Of a stretch of 64,000 nucleotides of DNA, positions 13,201 through 28,200 are shown piece by piece. Position numbers and translations under genes: made by a program. This DNA is from Lamellibrachia columna. Taxonomy: Eukaryota; Annelida; Polychaeta; Sabellida; Siboglinidae. Within the stretch, counting starts at the first letter, position 1; each line of letters opens with the position of its first letter. Below the pieces are notes generated by a model. That model did no database searches. It had not been told where the DNA came from and saw only the letters and a list, made by a program, of their open reading frames with translations. The stretch spans positions 28,560,023 to 28,624,022 of the forward strand of contig OY759263.1 in NCBI GenBank assembly GCA_963662155.1, in the 5' to 3' direction.

Positions 13201-16200
13201 GTAATAAAAAATTAATAACGGACGAATAGATAAAACGATTAGTTGAGATCATTCTTGTACCTTCGCTAGTTGTTTCGACGAAAGATGTTGTTCCTTCGAT
13301 TGTTGTTTGTGCAGCTGTTCCAGTGGTCTCTGTCGAAGTTATTGTTTCGGTAGACTCCGTGGTAACATCCACAGCTGTGGTTGTTGCTGAAAAAAAAATA
13401 ATTGAAATAGAGCTAAGCATTTAGTAGATGCAGGAATTAAATTATTTTCTCTAATGACAGTTATATTGGAAAACAAGTCACATTGCCTACCCTTCAAAAT
13501 TACACTCATTGTTTAAACAGAAATGACAGTCATTTACCTTCGCTCGTTGTCTCAACGGATGGCGTCGTTCCTTCAATTGTACTTGTTTCAACAGACTCTC
13601 TAGTCGCTGCCGACGACAAGCTATCCGTCGATTCCGTGGTTTCCACAGGGGCTGTGGTGGATCCTGCCAAAAGAATATCATGTCAAATGCATTCATTGGT
13701 TTGAACAAGACATTGTTTTAACAAAACATTGAACATCCATATATATAAATGGAATAACATTGAACATTATGCTAATTCATAAATGTTATGTGATTTGCTT
13801 CCAAGCTACAAGTTGCGCTTTTGCATTATCAAACCTCATGTATTCATTTTGATATATGAAACATCGAATATGATTGATATTTTCAATACAACTTTATATT
13901 TTAAAATAGTTGCATAGCACTCCTTCTGTTTTCATCGTGTGGTATCAAAGATAGAGCTATATCATTTCTATATTTCAAAATGAAATCTGGAAAGGGATAC
14001 ACATAATTGCATTTGTAAACATTCGGTCGGTGTTACCTGAAGCAGTCGTACTTTCTATCTCGAGAGTAGTAGTATCCAATGATGCAGTAGTAGAAGACGT
14101 CGCTGAAGTAGTGTCTTCCACGGTAGTTTTCCCTTCTACTACCGTACTTGCTACAGTTGCTGAATAATCAAAATTAAAAAATAAATTACAAATATCATAG
14201 TTATATTATATTTATTTTTGTATTTGTTATAATTAATATCAATCGTTCCATATGTACAACAAATTAGCAGTTTCGTAGTTTTTTCAATTAGGTAATAAAA
14301 TATTAATAACGGACGAATAGATAAAACGATTAGTTGAGATCATTCTTGTACCTTCGCTAGTTGTTTCGACGAAAGATGTTATACCTTCGATTGTTGTTTG
14401 TGCAGCTATTCCAGTGGTCTCTGTCGAAGTTATTGTTTCGGTTGACCCCGTGGTAACATCCGCAGCTGTGGTTGTTGCTGATAAAAAATTATTTGAAATA
14501 GAACTAAGCATTTAGTAGATGCAGGAATTAAATTATTTTCTGTAATGACATTTATATTGGTAAAGAAGTCTCATTGCCTACCCATCAAAATTACACTTAT
14601 TTTTTAAACAGAAATGACAGTCATTTACCTTCGCTCGTTGTCTCAACAGATTGCGTCGATCCTTCGATTGTACTTGTTTCAACTGACTCTGTAGTCGCTG
14701 CCGACGACAAGCTATCCGTCGATTCCGTTGTTTCCACAGGGGCAGTGGTGGATCCTGCCAGAAGAATATCATGTCAAATGCTTTCATTGGTTTGAACGAA
14801 GACTTTTTTTAACAACACATTGAACATCCATATATATAAATGGAATAACATTGAACATTATGCTGATTCATCAATGTTATGTGATTTGTTTCCAAGCTAC
14901 AATTTTCGCTTTTGCATTATCAAACCTCATGTATTCATTTTTAAATATGAAACAACGAATGCGATTGATATTTTCAGTACACCTTTATATTTTAAAATAG
15001 CTGCAAAGCACTCCTTCTGTTTTCTTCGTGTGGTATCAAAGATAGAGCTATATCATTTCTATATTTCCAAATTTACAACTGGAAAGGGATACACATAACT
15101 GCATTTGTAAACATTCGGTCGGTGTTACCTGAAGCAGTCGTACTTTCTATCTCGAGAGTAGTAGTATCCAATGATGCAGTAGTAGAAGACGTCGCTGAAG
15201 TAGTGTCTTCCTCTGTAGTTTTCCCTTCTACTTTCGTACTTGCTACAGTTGGTGAATAGTCAAAATTCAACAATAAATTACAAATATCAGAGTTATAGTA
15301 TATTTATTTTCTATTTATTATAATTAATATCAATCGTTCCATATGTTCAACAAATTAGCAGTTTCGTAGATATTTCAATTGGGTAATAAAATATTAATAA
15401 CGGACGAATAGATAAAACGATTAGTTGAGATCATTCTTGTACCTTCGCTAGTTGTTTCGACGAAAGATGTTGTTCCTTCGATTGTTGTTTGTGCAGCTGT
15501 TCCAGTGGTCTCTGTCGAAGTTATTGTTTCGGTAGACTCCGTGGTAACATCCACAGCTGTGGTTGTTGCTGAAAAAAAAATAATTGAAATAGAGCTAAGC
15601 ATTTAGTAGATGCAGGAATTAAATTATTTTCTCTAATGACAGTTATATTGGAAAACAAGTCACATTGCCTACCCTTCAAAATTACACTCATTGTTTAAAC
15701 AGAAATGACAGTCATTTACCTTCGCTCGTTGTCTCAACGGATGGCGTCGTTCCTTCAATTGTACTTGTTTCAACAGACTCTGTAGTCGCTGCCGACGACA
15801 AGCTATCCGTCGATTCCGTGGTTTCCACAGGGGCTGTGGTGGATCCTGCCAAAAGAATATAATGTCAAATGCATTCATTGGTTTGAACAAGACATTGTTT
15901 TAACAAAACATTGAACATCCATATATATAAATGGAATAACATTGAACATTATGCTAATTCATAAATGTTATGTGATTTGCTTCCAAGCTACAAGTTGCGC
16001 TTTTGCATTATCAAACCTCATGTATTAATTTTGATATATGAAACATCGAATATGATTGATATTTTCAATACAACTTTATATTTTAAAATAGTTACATAGC
16101 ACTCCTTCTGTTTTCATCGTGTGGTATCAAAGATAGAGCTATATCATTTCTATATTTCAAAATGAAATCTTGAAAGGGATACACATAATTGCATTTGTAA

Positions 16201-19200
16201 ACATTCGGTCGGTGTTACCTGAAGCAGTCGTACTTTCTATCTCGAGAGTAGTAGTATCCAATGATGCAGTAGTAGAAGATGTCGCTGAAGTAGTGTCTTC
16301 CACGGTAGTTTTCCCTTCTACTACCGTACTTGCTACAGTTGCTGAATAATCAAAATTAAAAAATAAATTACAAATATCATAGTTATATTATATTTTTTTT
16401 TGTATTTGTTATAATTAATATCAATCGTTCCATATGTACAACAAATTAGCAGTTTCGTAGTTTTTTCAATTAGGTAATAAAATATTAATAACGGACGAAT
16501 AGATGAAACGATTATTTGAGATCAAACTTATACCTTCGCTAGTTGTTTCGACGAAAGATGTTGTTCCTTCGACTGTTGTTTGTGCAGCTGTTCCAGTGGT
16601 CTCTGTCGAAATTATTGTTTCGGTTGACCCCGTGGTAACATCCGCAGCTGTGGTTGTTGCTGAAAAAAAATACTTAAAATAGAGCTAAGCATTTAGTAGA
16701 TGCCGGAATTAAATTATTTTCTGTAATGACAGTTATATTGGTAAAGAAGTCTCATTGCCTACCCATCAAAATTACACTTATTTTTTAAACAGAAATGACA
16801 GTCATTTACCTTCGCTCGTTGTCTCAACAGATTGCGTCGATCCTTCGATTGTACTTGTTTCAACTGACTCTGTAGTCGCTGCCGACGACAAGCTATCCGT
16901 CGATTCCTTTGTTTCCACAGGGGCAGTGGTGGATCCTGCCAGAAGAATATCATGTCAAATGCTTTCATTGGTTTGAACGAAGACTTTTTTTAACAACACA
17001 TTGAACATCCATATATATAAATGGAATAACATTGAACATTATGCTGATTCATCAATGTTATGTGATTTGTTTCCAAGCTACAATTTTCGCTTTTGCATTA
17101 TCAAACCTCATGTATTCATTTATAAATATGAAACAACGAATGCGATTGATATTTTCAGTACACCTTTATATTTTAAAATAGCTGCAAAGCACTCCTTCTG
17201 TTTTCTTCGTGTGGTATCAAAGATAGAGCTATATCATTTCTATATTTCCAAAATGACAACTGGAAAGGGATACACATAACTGCATTTGTAAACATTCGGT
17301 CGGTGTTACCTGAAGCAGTCGTACTTTCTATCTCGAGAGTAGTAGTATCCAATGATGCAGTAGTAGAAGACGTCGCTAAAGTAGTGTCTTCCTCAATAGT
17401 TTTCCCTTCTACTTTCGTACTTGCTACAGTTGGTGAATAGTCAAAATTCAACAATAAATTACAAATATCAGAGTTATAGTATATTTATTTTCTATTTATT
17501 ATAATTAATATCAATCGTTCCATATGTTCAACAAATTAGCAGTTTCGTAGATATTTCAATTGGGTAATAAAATATTAATAACGGACGAATAGATAAAACG
17601 ATTAGTTGAGATCATTCTTGTACCTTCGCTAGTTGTTTCGACGAAAGATGTTGTTCCTTCGATTGTTGTTTGTGCAGCTGTTCCAGTGGTCTCTGTCGAA
17701 GTTATTGTTTCGGTAGACTCCGTGGTAACATCCACAGCTGTGGTTGTTGCTGAAAAAAAAATAATTGAAATAGAGCTAAGCATTTAGTAGATGCAGGAAT
17801 TAAATTATTTTCTCTAATGACAGTTATATTGGAAAACAAGTCACATTGCCTACCCTTCAAAATTACACTCATTGTTTAAACAGAAATGACAGTCATTTAC
17901 CTTCGCTCGTTGTCTCAACGGATGGCGTCGTTCCTTCAATTGTACTTGTTTCAACAGACTCTGTAGTCGCTGCCGACGACAAGCTATCCGTCGATTCCGT
18001 GGTTTCCACAGGGGCTGTGGTGGATCCTGCCAAAAGAATATCATGTCAAATGCATTCATTGGTTTGAACAAGACATTGTTTTAACAAAACATTGAACATC
18101 CATATATATAAATGGAATAACATTGAACATTATGCTGATTCATAAATGTTATGTGATTTGCTTCCAATCTACAAGTTGCGCTTTTGCATTATCAAACCTC
18201 ATGTATTAATTTTGATATATGAAACATCGAATATGATTGATATTTTCAATACAACTTTATATTTTAAAATAGTTGCATAGCACTCCTTCTGTTTTCATCG
18301 TGTGGTATCAAAGATAGAGCTATATCATTTCTATATTTCAAAATGAAATCTGGAAAGGGATACACATAATAGCATTTGTAAACATTCGGTCGGTGTTACC
18401 TGAAGCAGTCGTACTTTCTATCTCGAGAGTAGTAGTATCCAATGATGCAGTAGTAGAAGACGTCGCTGAAGTAGTGTCTTCCACGGTAGTTTTCCCTTCT
18501 ACTACCGTACTTGCTACAGTTGCTGAATAATCAAAATTAAAAAATAAATTACAAATATCATAGTTATATTATATTTATTTTCTATTTGTTATAATTAATA
18601 TCAATCGTTCCATATGTACAACAAATTAGCAGTTTCGTAGTTTTTTCAATTAGGTAATAAAATATTAATAACGGACGAATAGATAAAACGATTATTTGTG
18701 ATCAAACTTTTACCTTCGCTAGTTGTTTCGACGAAAGATGTCGTTCCTTCGACTGTTGTTTGTGCAGCTGTTCCAGTGGTCTCTGTCGAAATTATCGTTT
18801 CGGTTGACCCCGTGGTAACATCCGCAGCTGTGGTTGTTGCTGAAAAAAAATACTTAAAATAGAGCTAAGCATTTAGTAGATGCCGGAATTAAATTATTTT
18901 CTGTAATGACAGTTATATTGGTAAAGAAGTCTCATTGCCTACCCATCAAAATTACACTTATTTTTTAAACAGAAATGACAGTCATTTACCTTCGCTCGTT
19001 GTCTCAACAGATTGCGTCGTTCCTTCGATTGTACTTGTTTCAACTGACTCTGTAGTCGCTGCCGACGACAAGCTATCCGTCGATTCCGTTGTTTCCACAG
19101 GGGCTGTGGTGGATCCTGCCAGAAGAATATCATGTCAAATGCATTCATTGGTTTGAACGAAGACTTTTTTTAACAACACATTGAACATCCATATATATAA

Positions 19201-22200
19201 ATGGAATAACATTGAACATTATGCTGATTCATCAATGTTATGTCATTTGTTTCCAAGCTACAATTTTCGCTTATACTTCATCAAACCTCATGTATTCATT
19301 TTGAAATATGAAACAACGAATACGATTGATATTTTCAATACAACTTTATATTTTAAAATAGCTGCAAAGCACTCCTTCTGTTTTCTTCGTGTGGTATCAA
19401 AGATAGAGCTATATCATTTCTATATTTCCAAAATGACAACTGGAAAGGGATACACATAACTGCATTAGTAAACATTCGGTCGGTGTTACCTGAAGCAGTC
19501 GTAATTTCTATCTCGAGAGTAGTAGTATCCAATGATGCAGTAGTAGAAGACGTCGCTGAAGTAGTGTCTTCCTCTGTAGTTTTCCCTTCTACTTTCGTAC
19601 TTGCTACAGTTGGTGAATAGTCAAAATTCAACAATAAATTACAAATATCAGAGTTATATTATATTTATTTTCTATTTATTATAATTAATATCAATCGTTC
19701 CATATGTTCAACAAATTAGCAGTTTCGTAGATATTTCAATTGGGTAATAAAATATTAATAACGGACAAATAGATAAAACGATTAATTGAGATCATTCTTG
19801 TACCTTCGCTAGTTGTTTCGACGAAAGATGTTGTTCCTTCGATTGTTGTTTGTGCAGCTGTTCCAGTGGTCTCTGTCGAAGTTATTGTTTCGGTAGACTC
19901 CGTGGTAACATCCACAGCTGTGGTTGTTGCAGAAAAAAAATTATTTGAAATAGAACTAAGCATTTAGTAGATGCAGGAATTAAATTATTTTCTGTAATTA
20001 CATTTATATTGGTAAAGAAGTCTCATTGCCTACCCATCAAAATTACACTTATTTTTTAAACAGAAATGACAGTCATTTACCTTCGCTCGTTGTCTCAACA
20101 GATTGCGTCGATCCTTCGATTGTACTTGTTTCAACTGACTCTGTAGTCGCTGCCGACGACAAGCTATCCGTCGATTCCGTGGTTTCCACAGGGGCTGTGG
20201 TGGATCCTGCCAAAAGAATATCATGTCAAATGCATTCATTGGTTTGAACAAGACATTGTTTTAACAAAACATTGAACATCCATATATATAAATGGAATAA
20301 CATTGAACATTATGCTGATTCATCAATGTTATGTGATTTGTTTCCAAGCTACAATTTTCGCTTTTGCATTATCAAACCTCATGTATTCATTTTTAAATAT
20401 GAAACAACGAATGCGATTGATATTTTCAGTACACCTTTATATTTTAAAATAGATGCAAAGCACTCCTTCTGTTTTCTTCGTGTGGTATCAAAGATAGAGC
20501 TATATCATTTCTATATTTCCAAAATGACAACTGGAAAGGGATACACATAACTGCATTTGTAAACATTCGGTCGGTGTTACCTGAAGCAGTCGTACTTTCT
20601 ATCTCGAGAGTAGTAGTATCCAATGATGCAGTAGTAGAAGACGTCGCTGAAGTAGTGTCTTCCTCGGTAGTTTTCCCTTCTACTACCGTACTTGCTACAG
20701 TTGGTGAATAGTCAAAATTCAACAATAAATTACAAATATCAGAGTTATAATATATTTATTTTCTATTTATTATAATTAATATCAATCGTTCCATATGTTC
20801 AACAAATTACCAGTTTCGTAGATATTTCAATTGGGTAATAAAATATTAGTAACGGGCGAATAGATAAAACGATTAGTTGAGATCATTCTTGTACCTTCGC
20901 TAGTTGTTTCGACGAAAGATGTTGTTCCTTCGATTGTTGTTTTTGCAGCTGTTCCAGTGGTCTCTGTCGAAGTTATTGTTTCGGTAGACTCCGTGGTAAC
21001 ATCCACAGCTGTGGTTGTTGCTGAAAAAAAAATAATTGAAATAGAGCTAAGCATTTAGTAGATGCAGGAATTAAATTATTTTCTCTAATGACAGTTATAT
21101 TGGAAAACAAGTCACATTGCCTACCCTTCAAAATTACACTCATTGTTTAAACAGAAATGACAGTCATTTACCTTCGCTCGTTGTCTCAACGGATGGCGTC
21201 GTTCCTTCAATTGTACTTGTTTCAACAGACTCTGTAGTCGCTGCCGACGACAAGCTATCCGTCGATTCCGTGGTTTCCACAGGGGCTGTGGTGGATCCTG
21301 CCAAAAGAATATCATGTCAAATGCATTCATTGGTTTGAACAAGACATTGTTTTAACAAAACATTGAACATCCATATATATAAATGGAATAACATTGAACA
21401 TTATGCTGATTCATAAATGTTATGTGATTTGCTTCCAAGCTACAAGTTGCGCTTTTGCATTATCAAACCTCATGTATTAATTTTGATATATGAAACATCG
21501 AATATGATTGATATTTTCAATACAACTTTATATTTTAAAATAGTTGCATAGCACTCCTTCTGTTTTCATCGTGTGGTATCAAAGATAGAGCTATATCATT
21601 TCTATATTTCAAAATGAAATCTGGAAAGGGATACACATAATTGCATTTGTAAACATTCGGTCGGTGTTACCTGAAGCAGTCGTACTTTCTATCTCGAGAG
21701 TAGTAGTATCCAATGATGCAGTAGTAGAAGACGTCGCTGAAGTAGTGTCTTCCACGGTAGTTTTCCCTTCTACTACCGTACTTGCTACAGTTGCTGAATA
21801 ATCAAAATTAAAAAATAAATTACAAATATCATAGTTATATTATATTTATTTTCTATTTGTTATAATTAATATCAATCGTTCCATATGTACAACAAATTAG
21901 CAGTTTCGTAGTTTTTTCAATTAGGTAATAAAATATTAATAACGGACGAATAGATAAAACGATTATTTGAGATCAAACTTATACCTTCGCTAGTTGTTTC
22001 GACGAAAGATGTTGTTCCTTCGACTGTTGTTTGTGCAGCTGTTCCAGTGGTCTCTGTCGAAATTATTGTTTCGGTTGACCCCGTGGTAACATCCGCAGCT
22101 GTGGTTGTTGCTGAAAAAAAATACTTAAAATAGAGCTAAGCATTTAGTAGATGCCGGAATTAAATTATTTTCTGTAATGACAGTTATATTGGTAAAGAAG

Positions 22201-25200
22201 TCTCATTGCCTACCCATCAAAATTACACTTATTTTTTAAACAGAAATGACAGTCATTTACCTTCGCTCGTTGTCTCAACAGATTGCGTCGTTCCTTCGAT
22301 TGTACTTGTTTCAACTGACTCTGTAGTCGCTGCCGACGAGAAGCTATCCGTCGATTCCGTTGTTTCCACAGGGTCTGTGGTGGATCCTACCAGAAGAATA
22401 TCATGTCAAATGCATTCATTGGTTTGAACGAAGACTTTTTTTAACAACACATTGAACATCCATATATATAAATGGAATAACATTGAACATTATGCTGATT
22501 CATCAATGTTATGTGATTTGTTTCCAAGCTACAATTTTCGCTTTTGCATTATCAAACCTCATGTATTCATTTTTAAATATGAAACAACGAATGCGATTGA
22601 TATTTTCAGTACACCTTTATATTTTAAAATAGCTGCAAAGCACTCCTTCTGTTTTCTTCGTGTGGTATCAAAGATAGAGCTATATCATTTCTATATTTCC
22701 AAAATGACAACTGGAAAGGAATACACATAACTGCATTTGTAAACATTCGGTCGGTGTTACCTGAAGCAGTCGTACTTTCTATCTCGAGAGTAGTAGTATC
22801 CAATGATGCAGTAGTAGAAGACGTCGCTGAAGTAGTGTCTTCCTCGGTAGTTTTCCCTTCTACTACCGTACTTGCTACAGTTGCTGAATAATCAAAATTA
22901 AAAAATAAATTACAAATATCATAGTTATATTATATTTATTTTCTATTTGTTATAATTAATATCAATCGTTCCATATGTACAACAAATTAGCAGTTTCGTA
23001 GTTTTTTCAATTAGGTAATAAAATATTAATAACGGACGAATAGATAAAACGATTATTTGAGATCAAACTTATACCTTCGCTAGTTGTTTCGACGAAAGAT
23101 GTTGTTCCTTCGACTGTTGTTTGTGCAGCTGTTCCAGTGGTCTCTGTCGAAATTATTGTTTCGGTTGACCCCGTGGTAACATCCGCAGCTGTGGTTGTTG
23201 CTGAAAAAAAATACTTAAAATAGAGCTAAGCATTTAGTAGATGTCGGAATTAAATTATTTTCTGTAATGACAGTTATATTGGTAAAGAAGTCTCATTGCC
23301 TACCCATCAAAATTACACTTATTTTTTAAACAGAAATGACAGTCATTTACCTTCGCTCGTTGTCTCAACAGATTGCGTCGTTCCTTCGATTGTACTTGTT
23401 TCAACTGACTCTGTAGTCGCTGCCGACGACAAGCTATCCGTCGATTCCGTTGTTTCCACAGGGGCTGTGGTGGATCCTGCCAGAAGAATATCATGTCAAA
23501 TGCATTCATTGGTTTGAACGAAGACTTTTTTTAACAACACATTGAACATCCATATATATAAATGGAATAACATTGAACATTATGCTGATTCATCAATGTT
23601 ATGTGATTTGTTTCCAAGCTACAATTTTCGCTTATGCTTTATCAAACCTCATGTATTCATTTTGAAATATGAAACAACGAATACGATTGATATTTTCAAT
23701 ACAACTATATATTTTAAAATAGCTGCAAAGCACTCCTTCTGTTTTCTTCGTGTGGTATCAAATATAGAGCTATATCATTTCTATATTTCCAAAATGACAA
23801 CTGGAAAGGGATACACATAACTGCATTTGTAAACATTCGGTCGGTGTTACCTGAAGCAGTCGTACTTTCTATCTCGAGAGTAGTAGTATCCAATGATGCA
23901 GTAGTAGAAGACGTCGCTGAAGTAGTGTCTTCCTCGGTAATTTTCCCTTCTACTACCGTACTTGCTACAGTTGGTGAATAGTCAAAATTCAATAATAAAT
24001 TACAAATATTAGAGTTATAATATATTTATTTTCTATTTATTATAATTAATATCAATCGTTCCATATGTTCAACAAATTACCAGTTTCGTAGATATTTCAA
24101 TTGGGTAATAAAATATTAGTAACGGGCGAATAGATAAAACGATTAGTTGAGATCATTCTTGTACCTTCGCTAGTTGTTTCGACGAAAGATGTTGTTCCTT
24201 CGATTGTTGTTTGTGCAGCTATTCCAGTGGTCTCTGTCGAAGTTATTGTTTCGGTTGACCCCTTGGTAAAATCCGCAGCTGTGGTTGTTGCTGAAAAAAA
24301 ATTATTTGAAATAGAACTAAGCATTTAGTAGATGCATGAATTAAATTATTTTCTGTAATGACATTTATATTGGTAAAGAAGTTTCATTGCCTACCCATCA
24401 AAATTACACTTATTTTTTAAACAGAAATGACAGTCATTTACCTTCGCTCGTTGTCTCAACAGATTGCGTCGTTCCTTCGATTGTACTTGTTTCAACTGAC
24501 TCTGTAGTCGCTGCCGACGACAAGCTATCCATCGATTCCGTTGTTTCCACAGGGGCTGTGGTGGATCCTGCCAGAAGAATATCATGTCAAATGCATTCAT
24601 TGGTTTGAACGAAGACTTTTTTTAACAACACATTGAACATCCATATATATAAATGGAATAACATTGAACATTATGCTGATTCATCAATGTTATGTGATTT
24701 GTTTCCAAGCTACAATTTTCGCTTATGCTTTATCAAACCTCATGTATTCATTTTGAAATATGAAACAACGAATACGATTGATATTTTCAATACAACTATA
24801 TATTTTAAAATAGCTCCAAAGCACTCCTTCTGTTTTCTTCGTGTGGTATCAAATATAGAGCTATATCATTTCTATATTTCCAAAATGACAACTGGAAAGG
24901 GATACACATAACTGCATTTGTAAACATTCGGTCGGTGTTACCTGAAGCAGTCGTACGTTCTATCTCGAGAGTAGTAGTATCCAATGATGCAGTAGTAGAA
25001 GACGTCGCTGAAGTAGTGTCTTCCTCGGTAATTTTCCCTTCTACTACCGTACTTGCTACAGTTGCTGAATAATCAAAATTGAAAAATAAATTACAAATAT
25101 CATAGTTATATTATATTTATTTTCTATTTGTTATAATTAATATCAATCGTTCCATATGTACAACAAATTAGCAGTTTCGTAGTTTTTTCAATTAGGTAAT

Positions 25201-28200
25201 AAAATATTAATAACGGACGAATAGATAAAACGATTATTTGAGATCAAACTTATACCTTCGCTAGTTGTTTCGACGAAAGATGTTGTTCCTTCGACTGTTG
25301 TTTGTGCAGCTGTTCCAGTGGTCTCTGTCGAAATTATTGTTTCGGTTGACCCCGTGGTAACATCCGCAGCTGTGGTTGTTGCTGAAAAAAAATACTTAAA
25401 ATAGAGCTAAGCATTTAGTAGATGCCGGAATTAAATTATTTTCTGTAATGACAGTTATATTGGTAAAGAAGTCTCATTGCCTACCCATCAAAATTACACT
25501 TATTTTTTAAACAGAAATGACAGTCATTTACCTTCGCTCGTTGTCTCAACAGATTGCGTCGTTCCTTCGATTGTACTTGTTTCAACTGACTCTGTAGTCG
25601 CTGCCGACGACAAGCTATCCGTCGATTCCGTTGTTTCCACAGGGGCTGTGGTGGATCCTGCCAGAAGAATATCATGTCAAATGCATTCATTGGTTTGAAC
25701 GAAGACTTTTTTTAACAACACATTGAACATCCATATATATAAATGGAATAACATTGAACATTATGCTGATTCATCAATGTTATGTGATTTGTTTCCAAGC
25801 TACAATTTTCGCTTATACTTCATCAAACCTCATGTATTCATTTTGAAATATGAAACAACGAATACGATTGATATTTTCAATACAACTTTATATTTTAAAA
25901 TAGCTGCAAAGCACTCCTTCTGTTTTCTTCGTGTGGTATCAAAGATAGAGCTATATCATTTCTATATTTCCAAAATGACAACTGGAAAGGGATACACATA
26001 ACTGCATTTGTAAACATTCGGTCGGTGTTACCTGAAGCAGTCTTACTTTCTATCTCGAGAATAGTAGTATCCAATGATGCAGTAGTAGAAGACGTCGCTG
26101 AAGTAGTGTCTTCCTCGGTAATTTTCCCTTCTACTACCGTACTTGCTACAGTTGGTGAATAGTCAAAATTCAATAATAAATTAAAAATATCCGAGTTATA
26201 ATATATTTATTTTCTATTTATTATAATTAATATCAATCGTTCCATATGTTCAACAAATTACCAGTTTCGTAGATATTTCAATTGGGTAATAAAATATTAG
26301 TAACGGGCGAATAGATAAAACGATTAGTTGAGATCATTCTTGTACCTTCGCTAGTTGTTTCGACGAAAGATGTTGTTCCTTCGATTGTTATTTGTGCAGT
26401 TATTCCAGTGGTCTCTGTCGAAGTTATTGTTTCGGTTGACCCCGTGGTAACATCCGCAGCTGTGGTTGTTGCTGAAAAAAAATTATTTGAAATAGAACTA
26501 AGCATTTAGTAGATGCAGGAATTAAATTATTTTCTGTAATGACATTTATATTGGTAAAGAAGTCTCATTGCCTACCCATCAAAATTACACTTATTTTTTA
26601 AAAAGAAATTACAGTCATTTACCTTCGCTCGTTGTCTCAACAGATTGCGTCGTTCCTTCGATTGTACTTGTCTCAACTGACTCTGTAGTCGCTGCCGACG
26701 ACAAGCTATCCGTCGATTCCGTTGTTTCCACAGGGGCTGTGGTGGATCCTGCCAGAAGAATATCATGTCAAATGCATTCATTGGTTTGAAGGAAGACTTT
26801 TTTTAACAACACATTGAACATCCATATATATAAATGGAATAACATTGAACATTATGCTGATTCATCAATGTTATGTGATTTGTTTCCAAGCTACAATTTT
26901 CGCTTTTGCATTATCAAACCTCATGTATTCATTTTAAAATATGAAACAACGAATGCGATTGATATTTTCAGTACACCTTTATATTTTAAAATAGCTGCAA
27001 AGCACTCCTTCTGTTTTCTTCGTGTGGTATCAAAGATAGAGCTATATCATTTCTATATTTCCAAAATGACAAATGGAAAGGGATACACATAACTGCATTT
27101 GTAAACATTCGGTCGGTGTTACCTGAAGCAGTCGTACTTTCTATCTCGAGAGTAGTAGTATCCAATGATGCAGTAGTAGAAGACGTCGCTGAAGTAGTGT
27201 CTTCCTCGGTAGTTTTCCCTTCTACTACCGTACTTGCTACAGTTGGTGAATAGTCAAAATTCAATAATAAATTACAAATATCCGAGTTATAATATATTTA
27301 TTTTCTATTTATTATAATTAATATAAATCGTTCCATATGTTCAACAAATTACCAGTTTCGTAGATATTTCAATTGGGTAATAAAATATTAGTAACGGGCG
27401 AATAGATAAAACGATTAGTTGAGATCATTCTTGTACCTTCGCTAGTTGTTTCGACGAAAGATGTTGTTCCTTCGATTGTTGTTTGTGCAGCTATTCCAGT
27501 GGTCTCTGTCGAAGTTATTGTTTCGGATGACCCCGTGGTAACATCCGCAGCTGTGGTTGTTGCTGAAAAAAATTTATTTGAAATAGAACTAAGCATTTAG
27601 TAGATGCAGGAATTAAATTATTTTCTGTAATTACATTTATATTGGTAAAGAAGTCTCATTGCCTACCCATCAAAATTACACTTATTTTTTAAACAGAAAT
27701 TACAGTCATTTACCTTCGCTCGTTGTCTCAACAGATTGCGTCGTTCCTTCGATTGTACTTGTCTCAACTGACTCTGTAGTCGCTGCCGACGACAAGGTAT
27801 CCGTCGATTCCGTTGTTTCCACAGGGGCTGTGGTGGATCCTGCCAGAAGAATATCATGTCAAATGCATTCATTGGTTTGAAGGAAGACTTTTTTTAACAA
27901 CACATTGAACATCCATATATATAAATGGAATAACATTGAACATTATGCTGATTCATCAATGTTATGTGATTTGTTTCCAAGCTACAATTTTCGCTTTTGC
28001 ATTATCAAACCTCATGTATTCATTTTAAAATATGAAACAACGAATGCGATTGATATTTTCAGTACACCTTTATATTTTAAAATAGTTGCAAAGCACTCCT
28101 TCTGTTTTCTTCGTGTGGTATCAAAGATAGAGCTATATCATTTCTATATTTCCAAAATGACAACTGGAAAGGAATACACATAACTGCATTTGTAAACATT

